Assembly: GCA_030746295.1 (NCBI GenBank)
Contig: JASLMY010000296.1
Coordinates: 1-5,272, forward strand
Length of the DNA stretch: 5,272 nucleotides
Origin: Alphaproteobacteria bacterium
GTDB lineage: Bacteria; Pseudomonadota; Alphaproteobacteria; GCA-2731375
Reading direction: 5' to 3'
A model generated the notes under the pieces. The model was not told the DNA's origin and made no database searches. It saw nothing but the letters and a program-made list of their open reading frames with translations. The stretch's first letter is position 1. The number at the start of each line of letters is the position of its first letter. Shown piece by piece: positions 1-5,272 of the stretch. The translations under genes and the position numbers were made by a program.

Positions 1-1
1 C

Positions 2-391
2 GGATTGGCGCCCGGCGGCCCGCATATGAGCTCGGCGCGCGAGATCCATCTCGTGCAACGCAAGCCCGGCCGCGTCGGCGCCGGGCTCGGCAAGTCGACG
101 GGCTGGGCGATCCGCCTGGCCTTGCAGCTCAAGGGCGTCGACATGATTGCCGGCGCCACCTACCGGCGGATCGATGACGAGGGGCTCCACATCACGGTGG
201 ATAGCGAAGATCGTCTGCTGGCGGTCGACAACGTCGTCGTCTGTGCCGGGCAGGAGAGCTTGCGGGAGCTGGAGGCGGGTGTCGCCGAAGCCGGGTTTGC
301 GGTGCACCTGATCGGTGGCGCCCGCGAGGCCGGCGAGCTGGACGCCGAGCGCGCCATTCTCGAAGGCACGCGGCTGGCGGCCGAGCTTTGA
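2..391 (+). CDS. fadH: 2,4-dienoyl-CoA reductase (NADPH), C-terminal fragment
   Basis: Partial gene, open at the left window edge; 129 C-terminal residues are visible and end at TGA 389-391. From memory of the family, the fragment follows the C-terminus of E. coli FadH closely: a LVQRK strand, GxGLGKSTGW (about residues 27-35), a DDEGLHI segment, VDNVVVCAGQE (about 75-85), then HLIGGA (102-107) and ELDAERAILEGTRLA. This is the end of the FAD/NAD(P)H-binding part of this three-domain flavin and iron-sulfur enzyme, so the TIM-barrel and 4Fe-4S parts should lie to the left. The family reduces 2,4-dienoyl-CoA with NADPH so that unsaturated fatty acids can complete beta-oxidation in the cytoplasm. 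The next gene, an acyl-CoA dehydrogenase, starts 19 bases downstream on the same strand, which fits a shared operon. In-frame TTG and ATG codons near the edge are internal, not starts. A related NADH:flavin oxidoreductase is the main alternative, but the tail is specifically FadH-like. Confidence 0.9.
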   Translation, partial: GLAPGGPHMSSAREIHLVQRKPGRVGAGLGKSTGWAIRLALQLKGVDMIAGATYRRIDDEGLHITVDSEDRLLAVDNVVVCAGQESLRELEAGVAEAGFAVHLIGGAREAGELDAERAILEGTRLAAEL

Positions 392-397
392 GCGTCT

Positions 398-403
398 GGA
401 GAG
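398..403 (+). promoter_or_regulatory. Ribosome binding site of the acyl-CoA dehydrogenase
   Basis: GGAGAG lies 7 bases before the ATG at 411. It decides the start: the reading frame stays open upstream to about 315, but that extension overlaps the end of fadH in another frame and has no comparable ribosome site. The ATG at 411 also begins the protein where the family normally begins. Confidence 0.75.
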
Positions 404-410
404 AAGTGAA

Positions 411-1550
411 ATGACGAGCGCTCGCGCGATCTTCGACGAAAGCCACGAGATCTTGCGCGAGAGTGCCAGGCGCTTTGTCGAGACGGAGATCTCACCCCAT
501 CACGAGCAGTGGGAGAAGGACGGCCAAATCAGCCGCGAGGCCTGGCGGAAGGCGGGCGCGCTTGGCCTCCTCTGTGCCAGCATACCCGAGGAATACGGTG
601 GTGCTGGAGCCGACAAGCGGGCCAGCATCATCGTCATGGAGGAGTTGGCTCGGGCCGGCGCCACCGGCCCCGGCTTCGGTCTCCATTCCGAAATCGTCGC
701 CCCCTATATCCTGCACTACGGCTCGGAGGAGCAGAAACGCACCTACCTGCCGAGGATGGCCTCGGGGGAGATTGTCGGCGCCATCGCCATGACCGAGCCC
801 GGCACGGGCAGCGATCTGCAGGGTGTGCGAACCCGGGCCGAGAAGCGCGGCAACGAGCTGGTCGTCAACGGCGCCAAGACCTTCATCACCAACGGCCAGT
901 TGGCGGATTTCGTCATCGTCGTCGCCAAGACCGACGGCGAAGCGGGCGCCAAGGGGATCAGCCTGGTCATCGTCGAGGCCGGGACGCAAGGTTTCCGCAA
1001 GGGCCGCAACCTGGAAAAGATCGGCCTCAAGGCGCAGGACACCTCCGAGCTCTTCTTTGATGACGTCCACGTGCCGGCCACCAACTTGTTGGGCGAGGAA
1101 GGCCAGGGCTTCGTCTATCTGATGCAGGAATTGGCCTGGGAACGGCTGCAGGTCGCGGTTATCGCCGTTGCCAACGCGGAGGCGGCGTTGGAGTGGACGA
1201 TCGCCTATACCAAGGAACGCCAGGCGTTCGGTCGTCCGATCGCAGGCTTTCAGAACACCCGCTTCACGCTGGCCGAGCTCAAGACCCAAGTGACGGTCGC
1301 CCGGGTCTTCGTCGACCGCTGTATCGAGCTGATGCTGGCGGACCAGCTCGATGCCGCCACCGGGGCGATGGCGAAGTACTGGACCACCGATTTGCAATGC
1401 CGGGTCATCGACGAGTGCCTGCAACTCCACGGCGGCTATGGCTACATGTGGGAGTTCCCGATCGCCCGCGCCTTCGCCGACGCCCGTGTGCAGCGTATCT
1501 ACGCCGGCACGAACGAGATCATGAAGGAAGTGATCTCCCGCACGCTCTGA
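411..1550 (+). CDS. Acyl-CoA dehydrogenase, long-chain (LCAD) type
   Basis: A complete 379-residue flavoprotein of usual family length. It should catalyse FAD-dependent alpha,beta-dehydrogenation of an acyl-CoA, the first step of beta-oxidation, passing electrons to electron-transfer flavoprotein. Order: N-terminal helical domain (about 1-120), beta domain with the flavin-contacting MTEPGTGSD motif (127-135), and C-terminal helical domain with RQAFGRPI (270-277), QLHGGYGY (338-345) and YAGTNEIMK (364-372). The MCAD-type catalytic glutamate position is Ala365 here. The candidate base is instead Glu244 in AWERLQ, where LCAD and isovaleryl-CoA dehydrogenase carry theirs. Similarity to mammalian LCAD, as I recall it, runs through the whole protein (PHHxxWEK, GPGFxxHS, GLKAQDTxELFF, MAKYW, GYMWE). 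ATG 411 is chosen for its GGAGAG site. It follows fadH by 19 bases, suggesting co-transcription. The exact substrate (long straight, branched or isoprenoid acyl-CoA such as citronellyl-CoA) cannot be read from sequence. Confidence 0.93.
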   Translation: MTSARAIFDESHEILRESARRFVETEISPHHEQWEKDGQISREAWRKAGALGLLCASIPEEYGGAGADKRASIIVMEELARAGATGPGFGLHSEIVAPYILHYGSEEQKRTYLPRMASGEIVGAIAMTEPGTGSDLQGVRTRAEKRGNELVVNGAKTFITNGQLADFVIVVAKTDGEAGAKGISLVIVEAGTQGFRKGRNLEKIGLKAQDTSELFFDDVHVPATNLLGEEGQGFVYLMQELAWERLQVAVIAVANAEAALEWTIAYTKERQAFGRPIAGFQNTRFTLAELKTQVTVARVFVDRCIELMLADQLDAATGAMAKYWTTDLQCRVIDECLQLHGGYGYMWEFPIARAFADARVQRIYAGTNEIMKEVISRTL

Positions 1551-1561
1551 AGCGGGTGCTC

Positions 1562-1597
1562 GCCGGCGGCGCGGTCAGATGCCGCCCGCCGCCCGGC
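1562..1597 (+). terminator. Possible terminator hairpin after the acyl-CoA dehydrogenase
   Basis: Twelve bases past the stop codon lies a GC-rich imperfect hairpin. GCCGG at 1562-1566 can pair with CCGGC at 1593-1597, and inside it GCGG 1571-1574 with CCGC 1582-1585; alternatively GGCGGC 1565-1570 pairs with GCCGCC 1581-1586. There is no T tract after it, so it is at best a weak intrinsic terminator. Its position, between the beta-oxidation pair and a signalling gene with its own apparent promoter region, is what supports the call. Random pairing in GC-rich DNA is a real alternative. Confidence 0.3.
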
Positions 1598-1599
1598 CT

Positions 1600-1616
1600 G
1601 TTAACGATCCGTTAAC
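1600..1616 (+). promoter_or_regulatory. Putative CtrA binding site (TTAA-N7-TTAAC)
   Basis: The 17 bases GTTAACGATCCGTTAAC form a perfect 7-bp inverted repeat (GTTAACG / CGTTAAC) around a 3-base centre. They contain TTAA (1601-1604), exactly seven bases, then TTAAC (1612-1616), an exact match to the known CtrA consensus of alphaproteobacteria. GTTAACG also recurs as a direct repeat 11 bases apart, about one helical turn. The site is AT-rich within very GC-rich surroundings, between two genes, and 66 bases before the proposed kinase start. CtrA-activated promoters commonly have the box over the -35 region, which would put transcription start roughly at 1640-1650. A weak -10-like TACAAC is at 1627-1632, but its spacing is not ideal. 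CtrA can also repress, so the direction of control is unknown. Confidence 0.6.
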
Positions 1617-1682
1617 GGTTCTCCAATACAACCGAGGCGATGCTGGCGTCACGTGCGTGGCGGGCAGCTTTGTGGGGGTGTC

Positions 1683-3530
1683 TTGAAATACTGGCGTTAC
1701 CAGGCTTTGATCTGTGCCGCCGCGGCCGCGGTGGCGTCGGCAATCCATCTTCAGATCATTGGCGTCGAGGGTAACACGTTCGGCGGCCTCGCCGCGCTCT
1801 TCGTCGGCCTCGTCGCATTGTTGGCGCTGAGCGCCTTCTTGCCGCGGCGCCGGGAGCGCGAGCTCGAACGATCGCGCGACCGCTTGCTCGACGCCATCGA
1901 GGCCAGCGGCGAAGGCTTCATCCTGTTCGACGCCGAGGATCGCTTGGTCCTCGCCAATCCGAAATACGAGGAGCTCTATCCGAGCGAGGTGGCTGATCTC
2001 GTTGCGGGCAATCGCTACCGAGACGTCATTCGACGCTGCGCATACGAGGGAATCGTCGAGGACGCGATCGGACGCGAGGAGGAATGGATCGAGGAGCGGG
2101 TTCGCCGCCATCGATCCCTGGTCAGCGTCAGCGAGCTGCGGATATGTAGCGGGCGCTGGGTCCGGGTCGGCGAGTATCGGACGCGCGAGGGCGGAATCGT
2201 CGGCGTGCGCACCGATATTACCGATCTCAAGGAAAGTCAGGTGCAGGCCGAGGCGGCGACCCAAGCCAAGTCGATTTTCCTCGCGACGATGAGCCATGAG
2301 ATCCGAACGCCGATGAACGGCGTCGCGGGCATGCTGGATTTGCTTCTGGAAACCGATCTCACGGCCGAACAGCGGGAATTGGCGGCGACGGCGGCCGAGT
2401 CCGGCACACAATTGCTGCGCCTGATAGACGACATACTGGACTTCTCGAAGCTGGAGGCGGGGCGGCTGGAGCTTCAGTCCTCGGACTTCCCGCTGCACCG
2501 GTCGGTTAGGCAGGTCGTCGCCTTGCTGTTGCCACGGGCGCGGGAGAAGTCGCTCAAGCTGACCACGCGCCTTGGTTCGGACCTGCCCGTATGGGTGCGC
2601 TGCGATCAGGGGCGCCTGCGCCAGATCCTCTTCAATCTCGTCGGCAACGCCATCAAGTTCACCGAGGCGGGCGGCATTACCGTCACCGTCTCGCACCGCG
2701 CCCATGAAGACGGGCGCATCGACCTGCGCTTCGAAATCGCCGACACCGGAATCGGCATAGCGGAGGAGGTGCAGGCCAAGCTCTTTTCCTGGTTTACCCA
2801 GGCCGACAGCTCGACCTCGCGAAAGTTCGGCGGCACCGGACTCGGGCTCGCCATTTCCAAGCAACTGGTGAATTCCATGGGTGGCGAGATCGGCGTCGAC
2901 AGCGTTCCCGGCGAAGGCAGCACCTTCTGGTTCACGGTCACGTCGGAGATCGCCGACACCGCCGCGCCCGAAGCGGAGCCGGCGGCGGAAAAAGAACCGG
3001 TGAGGGCGGACCCGCCGGCAACGCCGCTCAGGCTCTTGGTGGCCGAGGACAATCACGTCAATCAGGCCATGATTCGCGCCATTCTCGTCAATGCCGGCCA
3101 CCGGGTCGACATCGTGTCGAACGGCCTCGAAGCGATCCAGGCCGTGCAGGCTGCATCCTACGACGCCGTCCTCATGGATGTGCAGATGCCGGAAATCGAT
3201 GGGCTGGAGGCGACCCGCCAAATCCGCGCGCTCGGTGGCGAATTCGCCGAATTGCCGATCATCGCGCTCACCGCCAATGCCATGGCCGATCAGCGGCGCG
3301 AGTATCTGAGCAAGGGCATGGACGCACACATCTCGAAACCTATCGACACCAAGGCTTTGTTCGGGGTCTTGGCCCGACTGTGCGGAAGCAACGCGCTCGC
3401 TGGAATCGACGCCGCCGACACCGCTCGGGTGACGGCCATCAGGCCCGTGTCGCGCACCAGTCGCGAGGCGGAAGCGGCGCTCGAATCGCTGCTCGGCGAT
3501 CTTGACGCTGCGGTCGCCGGCGGCGACTGA
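1683..3530 (+). CDS. Membrane-anchored PAS hybrid sensor histidine kinase
   Basis: A complete hybrid two-component kinase, 615 residues from TTG 1683. Order: TM1 about 6-27, a very short external loop, TM2 about 33-53, an arginine-rich cytoplasmic anchor (PRRRERE), a PAS domain about 68-182 (EGFILFDAEDRLVLAN), HisKA with phosphoacceptor His205 in SHEIRTPMNG, and HATPase_c about 305-420 with N box NLVGNAIKF, G1 DTGIGI and G2 GGTGLGLA. An acidic Pro/Ala/Glu linker leads to a receiver domain about 449-564 with Glu455/Asp456, phosphoacceptor Asp499 (LMDVQMP), Thr530 and Lys552. All catalytic residues are present. There is no HPt domain; the last 50 residues are undistinguished. It should autophosphorylate on His205, pass phosphate to Asp499, and then need a separate HPt protein. 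With almost no periplasmic loop, the signal is probably sensed by the PAS domain or in the membrane. TTG 1683 is preferred because GGGGG (1674-1678) precedes it and it gives a natural MKYWRY inside-positive start. A GTG at 1653, adding 10 residues, is the alternative. No response regulator is adjacent. Confidence 0.93.
   Translation: MKYWRYQALICAAAAAVASAIHLQIIGVEGNTFGGLAALFVGLVALLALSAFLPRRRERELERSRDRLLDAIEASGEGFILFDAEDRLVLANPKYEELYPSEVADLVAGNRYRDVIRRCAYEGIVEDAIGREEEWIEERVRRHRSLVSVSELRICSGRWVRVGEYRTREGGIVGVRTDITDLKESQVQAEAATQAKSIFLATMSHEIRTPMNGVAGMLDLLLETDLTAEQRELAATAAESGTQLLRLIDDILDFSKLEAGRLELQSSDFPLHRSVRQVVALLLPRAREKSLKLTTRLGSDLPVWVRCDQGRLRQILFNLVGNAIKFTEAGGITVTVSHRAHEDGRIDLRFEIADTGIGIAEEVQAKLFSWFTQADSSTSRKFGGTGLGLAISKQLVNSMGGEIGVDSVPGEGSTFWFTVTSEIADTAAPEAEPAAEKEPVRADPPATPLRLLVAEDNHVNQAMIRAILVNAGHRVDIVSNGLEAIQAVQAASYDAVLMDVQMPEIDGLEATRQIRALGGEFAELPIIALTANAMADQRREYLSKGMDAHISKPIDTKALFGVLARLCGSNALAGIDAADTARVTAIRPVSRTSREAEAALESLLGDLDAAVAGGD
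3511..3529. other. Inverted repeat across the kinase stop codon
   Basis: GTCGCC (3513-3518) and GGCGAC (3522-3527) form a perfect 6-bp stem with a 3-base centre, extended by a G-T and a C-G pair to 3511/3529. It covers the last kinase codons and lies just before the 27-bp gap (3531-3557) to the convergent transporter. It could act in termination on either strand, but no T tract follows on either side and the bases also encode alanine and glycine codons, so chance is possible. Confidence 0.25.
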
Positions 3531-3557
3531 TCGCGGCGGCTTCGCGGCACGGCGCCC

Positions 3558-4448
3558 CTATTCGAGCGGCGCCGCTAGCCGCCTCGGCCGCCCGCCGCTC
3601 AGAATCTGCGCCACCACCGCCACCAGCACGACGGCGCCGCCGACGAGTGTCAGCAAGCTCGCCTGCTCGCCGACGACGAGCCAAACCCAAATCGGCCCCA
3701 GGACTACCTCGCCCAAAGACAAGAGCGCTGTCTCGGCCGCCGGGACCTGGCGTCCACCCGCCGTGTAGAGGCGCAGCCCGAGAACGATGACGACGCCGAA
3801 GAGAACGCACCAGGCGAGATCCCCGGGCGGCACTGAAAGCCCGCCGCCGCTCGCCAGGGCTGCTGCGAGGGCGCTGAAGATGCCGGCCAAGACCACTGCC
3901 GTCAGCATGTCCACCTCCGGCTTCCAACGCAGCATCACGGTAAAGGCCGCGATCCCCAGCACCGCCATCAGGGCCATCGAATGGCCGAATAGGTCGCCGG
4001 CCACGAGGCCATCGCCGATCATCACCAGGATGCCGATGGCCGCGGCCCCCATCGCCAGCCATGTGCGGCGACGGACCCGTTCCCGGATCAAGAGCCAGCC
4101 GAGTAGAGCGGCCGCGAGCGGACTGGCACTCAGCAGAAAAAGAGTGTTGGCGACGGTGGTATGGGTCACCGACAGGACGAAGCCGGTGGTGGCCAGGCCC
4201 AGGGCCAGGCCGCCGGCGAGGCCGAACCGGCCGGCCTGGCGGAAGGTCGCCGCCAGGGCGGTACCGTCCCGGAAGGCCAGAAACGCCAACAACAACACGG
4301 CTTGCGTGACGGAGCGGTAGAACAGGATTTGCCAAGAATCGGCCGCCTCGATTTGCCGGACGACCAGGCCACCTGAGCTGAGTACGACGCCGGCTATGAA
4401 GATGTAGAGGCGGCCCCGGTAGGATCCGCCGCCGGGATCGGGGGCCAC
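3558..4448 (-). CDS. EamA/DMT-superfamily transporter, 10 TM
   Basis: A complete 296-residue integral membrane protein, the usual length for the drug/metabolite transporter superfamily. Ten hydrophobic segments can be placed at about 13-31, 39-59, 72-92, 97-120, 129-146, 151-172, 180-200, 210-229, 236-259 and 264-283. They form two EamA repeats, each with the typical pattern of a helix ending in a charged Glu turn followed by another helix: LLGWLLIRERVRRRTW (Glu123) in the first, WLVVGEQASLLTL (Glu251) in the second. The family mostly exports small metabolites such as amino acids, but the substrate cannot be read from sequence. The start is GTG 4448, one base after the stop of the upstream ligase (TGAGGTG); no strong ribosome site is visible and no alternative start lies before TM1, so translational coupling is likely. 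It ends 27 bp from the convergent kinase gene. It probably moves a compound linked to the ligase, but that rests only on gene order. Confidence 0.9.
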   Translation of the reverse strand: MAPDPGGGSYRGRLYIFIAGVVLSSGGLVVRQIEAADSWQILFYRSVTQAVLLLAFLAFRDGTALAATFRQAGRFGLAGGLALGLATTGFVLSVTHTTVANTLFLLSASPLAAALLGWLLIRERVRRRTWLAMGAAAIGILVMIGDGLVAGDLFGHSMALMAVLGIAAFTVMLRWKPEVDMLTAVVLAGIFSALAAALASGGGLSVPPGDLAWCVLFGVVIVLGLRLYTAGGRQVPAAETALLSLGEVVLGPIWVWLVVGEQASLLTLVGGAVVLVAVVAQILSGGRPRRLAAPLE

Positions 4449-4449
4449 C

Positions 4450-5272
4450 TCAGGGACCGCTCTGTTGCTTCGCCTCGCTCAGCGCCGCCGCCCGCCTCGC
4501 CAGCGCATTGCGGTCGATCTTGTTGGTGCTGGCGAGCGGCAGCTCGTCGACGAACCAGACCTCGCGCGGGTGCTGGTAAGCGGGGCCGCCCTTGATCGCA
4601 TGGCTCTTGACGGCGTCGGCGTCGATCTTCGAGCCGTTGGCTGGAACCACGAAGGCGACTGGCTTCTGGCCTCGGATCTCGTCCGCCACAGACACTACGC
4701 AAGCCTGCTCGATCGCCTGATGGGTCTCCAACAGGCACTCCACCTCCAGTGGGTAGACGTTCTCGCCGTTGCAGACGAACATGTCGTCGACCCGACCGAC
4801 GAAGTAGTGAAAGCCGTTCTCGTCGCGCCGCATCAGGTCGCCGGTCCGGTAGTAGCCATCCGTCGTGATCGCCTCGGCGGTCTTCTCAGGGAGTCCGTGA
4901 TAGCCGGGCATGTTGGCCGGGCAGCGGACCTCGAGCTCGCCCTCATCGGCATTCGGGTCGTCGCCGTCGATGAGCCTGAGCGCAACATCCAACAGGGGAT
5001 GGCCGATCGAGAGGTCGGGCGTGGCCAGGCCGTCGGGGTGCGGCCCGAAGTTGCAGGGGCCGGCCTCGGTGGTGCCGTAGCCGTAGGCGATGCGGGCGCC
5101 TGGAAAGATGCGACGGATGGAGTCGAAGAGCCCTTGCGTCGCCGGCGCCGAGCCCATGGTCACGACCTCGACCGAGGAGACGTCGCTCTGGCCCAAGAGC
5201 TCCGCTTCCTGCGCCACCAGGGCGATCATGGTCGGCACCGAGGTCAGCCAAGTGCAACGGAACCGCTCGATC
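4450..5272 (-). CDS. AMP-dependent acyl-CoA synthetase/ligase, C-terminal half
   Basis: Partial gene, open at the right window edge; 273 C-terminal residues are visible, about half of a family protein of 500-550. It belongs to the ANL class of adenylate-forming enzymes, which activate a carboxylic acid with ATP to an acyl-adenylate and then form the CoA thioester. Visible motifs, numbered from the first full codon: VPTM (12-15), YGYGTTEAG (63-71; A5, adenine and substrate contact), YRTGDL (131-136; A7, ribose-binding Asp135), GRVDDMFVCNGENVYPLEVE (149-168; A8 hinge) and STNKIDR (238-244; A10, catalytic Lys241). The P-loop-like A3 motif must lie outside the window. In-frame GTG 5238 falls inside the conserved SVPTM segment and is not the start. 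Acyl- or aryl-CoA ligase is most likely, since a lone C-terminal domain ends the protein with no carrier domain visible. Substrate is undetermined; the nearby beta-oxidation genes make a fatty or related acid plausible. It is the upstream gene of a likely operon with the DMT transporter. Confidence 0.9.
   Translation of the reverse strand, partial: IERFRCTWLTSVPTMIALVAQEAELLGQSDVSSVEVVTMGSAPATQGLFDSIRRIFPGARIAYGYGTTEAGPCNFGPHPDGLATPDLSIGHPLLDVALRLIDGDDPNADEGELEVRCPANMPGYHGLPEKTAEAITTDGYYRTGDLMRRDENGFHYFVGRVDDMFVCNGENVYPLEVECLLETHQAIEQACVVSVADEIRGQKPVAFVVPANGSKIDADAVKSHAIKGGPAYQHPREVWFVDELPLASTNKIDRNALARRAAALSEAKQQSGP

Noticed and set aside
315..410. N-terminal extension of the acyl-CoA dehydrogenase to a start at 315
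   Set aside because: The extra 32 residues overlap the fadH 3' end in another frame and look like noise, while ATG 411 has a good ribosome site and matches the usual family N-terminus.
492..1430. A 312-codon open frame on the minus strand, antisense to the acyl-CoA dehydrogenase
   Set aside because: It is covered by a clearly conserved enzyme on the plus strand and shows no recognisable motif; this is the usual GC-rich mirror frame.
1625..1640. A standard sigma-70 promoter (-10 candidates AATACA or TACAAC) downstream of the palindrome
   Set aside because: Matches to the -10 consensus are poor and the spacing to a TTAACG -35 candidate is too long (about 20) or too short (about 9), so I mention it only as part of the CtrA-box entry.
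1575..3329. A 584-codon open frame on the minus strand, antisense to the histidine kinase
   Set aside because: The opposite strand encodes a complete kinase with every expected motif. The antisense product is rich in Arg, Gly, His and Asp with no recognisable domain, and long antisense frames arise by chance where GC-rich codon use removes stop codons.
1683..3530. Possibility that the kinase is CckA itself, suggested by the CtrA-like box and the PAS-HK-receiver layout
   Set aside because: The H box here is SHEIRTPMNG, the common hybrid-kinase form, whereas CckA as I recall it has an AHDFNN-type H box; there is also just one PAS domain.
3787..4320. A 177-codon plus-strand frame antisense to the transporter
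   Set aside because: The composition (Ala, Arg, Pro, Ser, Thr) is typical of a shadow frame and it has no ribosome site or domain; the opposite strand carries the transporter.
3439..4335. A 298-codon minus-strand frame overlapping the transporter and the kinase end
   Set aside because: It lies in a different frame of the same strand as a convincing 10-TM transporter; its translation is an Arg/Gly/Pro-rich low-complexity string without hydrophobic segments or domains.

Overview
This 5.3 kb window is GC-rich, densely packed chromosomal DNA that looks alphaproteobacterial. The reasons are its composition, the family resemblance of the proteins, and an exact TTAA-N7-TTAAC site of the kind bound by the alphaproteobacterial cell-cycle regulator CtrA. 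I see no RNA gene, insertion sequence, CRISPR array, attachment site or other sign of mobility.

Layout. Positions 2-391 (+) hold the C-terminal end of a 2,4-dienoyl-CoA reductase (FadH type), cut by the window edge. After 19 bases comes a complete acyl-CoA dehydrogenase of the long-chain (LCAD) type (411-1550, +). These two look like one fatty-acid beta-oxidation operon. A 132-bp gap (1551-1682) holds a GC-rich imperfect hairpin, then the palindromic CtrA-like site. Next is a membrane-anchored hybrid histidine kinase (about 1683-3530, +) with two TM segments, a PAS domain, HisKA, HATPase_c and a receiver domain. A 27-bp gap separates it from a convergent pair on the minus strand: a 10-TM EamA/DMT-family transporter (3558-4448) and, upstream of it, the C-terminal half of an acyl-CoA synthetase-like AMP-binding enzyme (4450-5272, cut by the right edge). 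The transporter start lies one base past the ligase stop, so the two are probably translationally coupled.

How they fit together. Three of the five genes act on acyl-CoA chemistry: a ligase that would activate a carboxylic acid, a dehydrogenase for the first beta-oxidation step, and a reductase that removes awkward double bonds. The kinase sits between the two metabolic groups but has its own apparent promoter region with the CtrA-like box, so it is more likely a separate signalling gene than a regulator of its neighbours. The most interesting signal is this box. The rest is recognisable, ordinary gene content, and I did not find evidence of an undescribed system.
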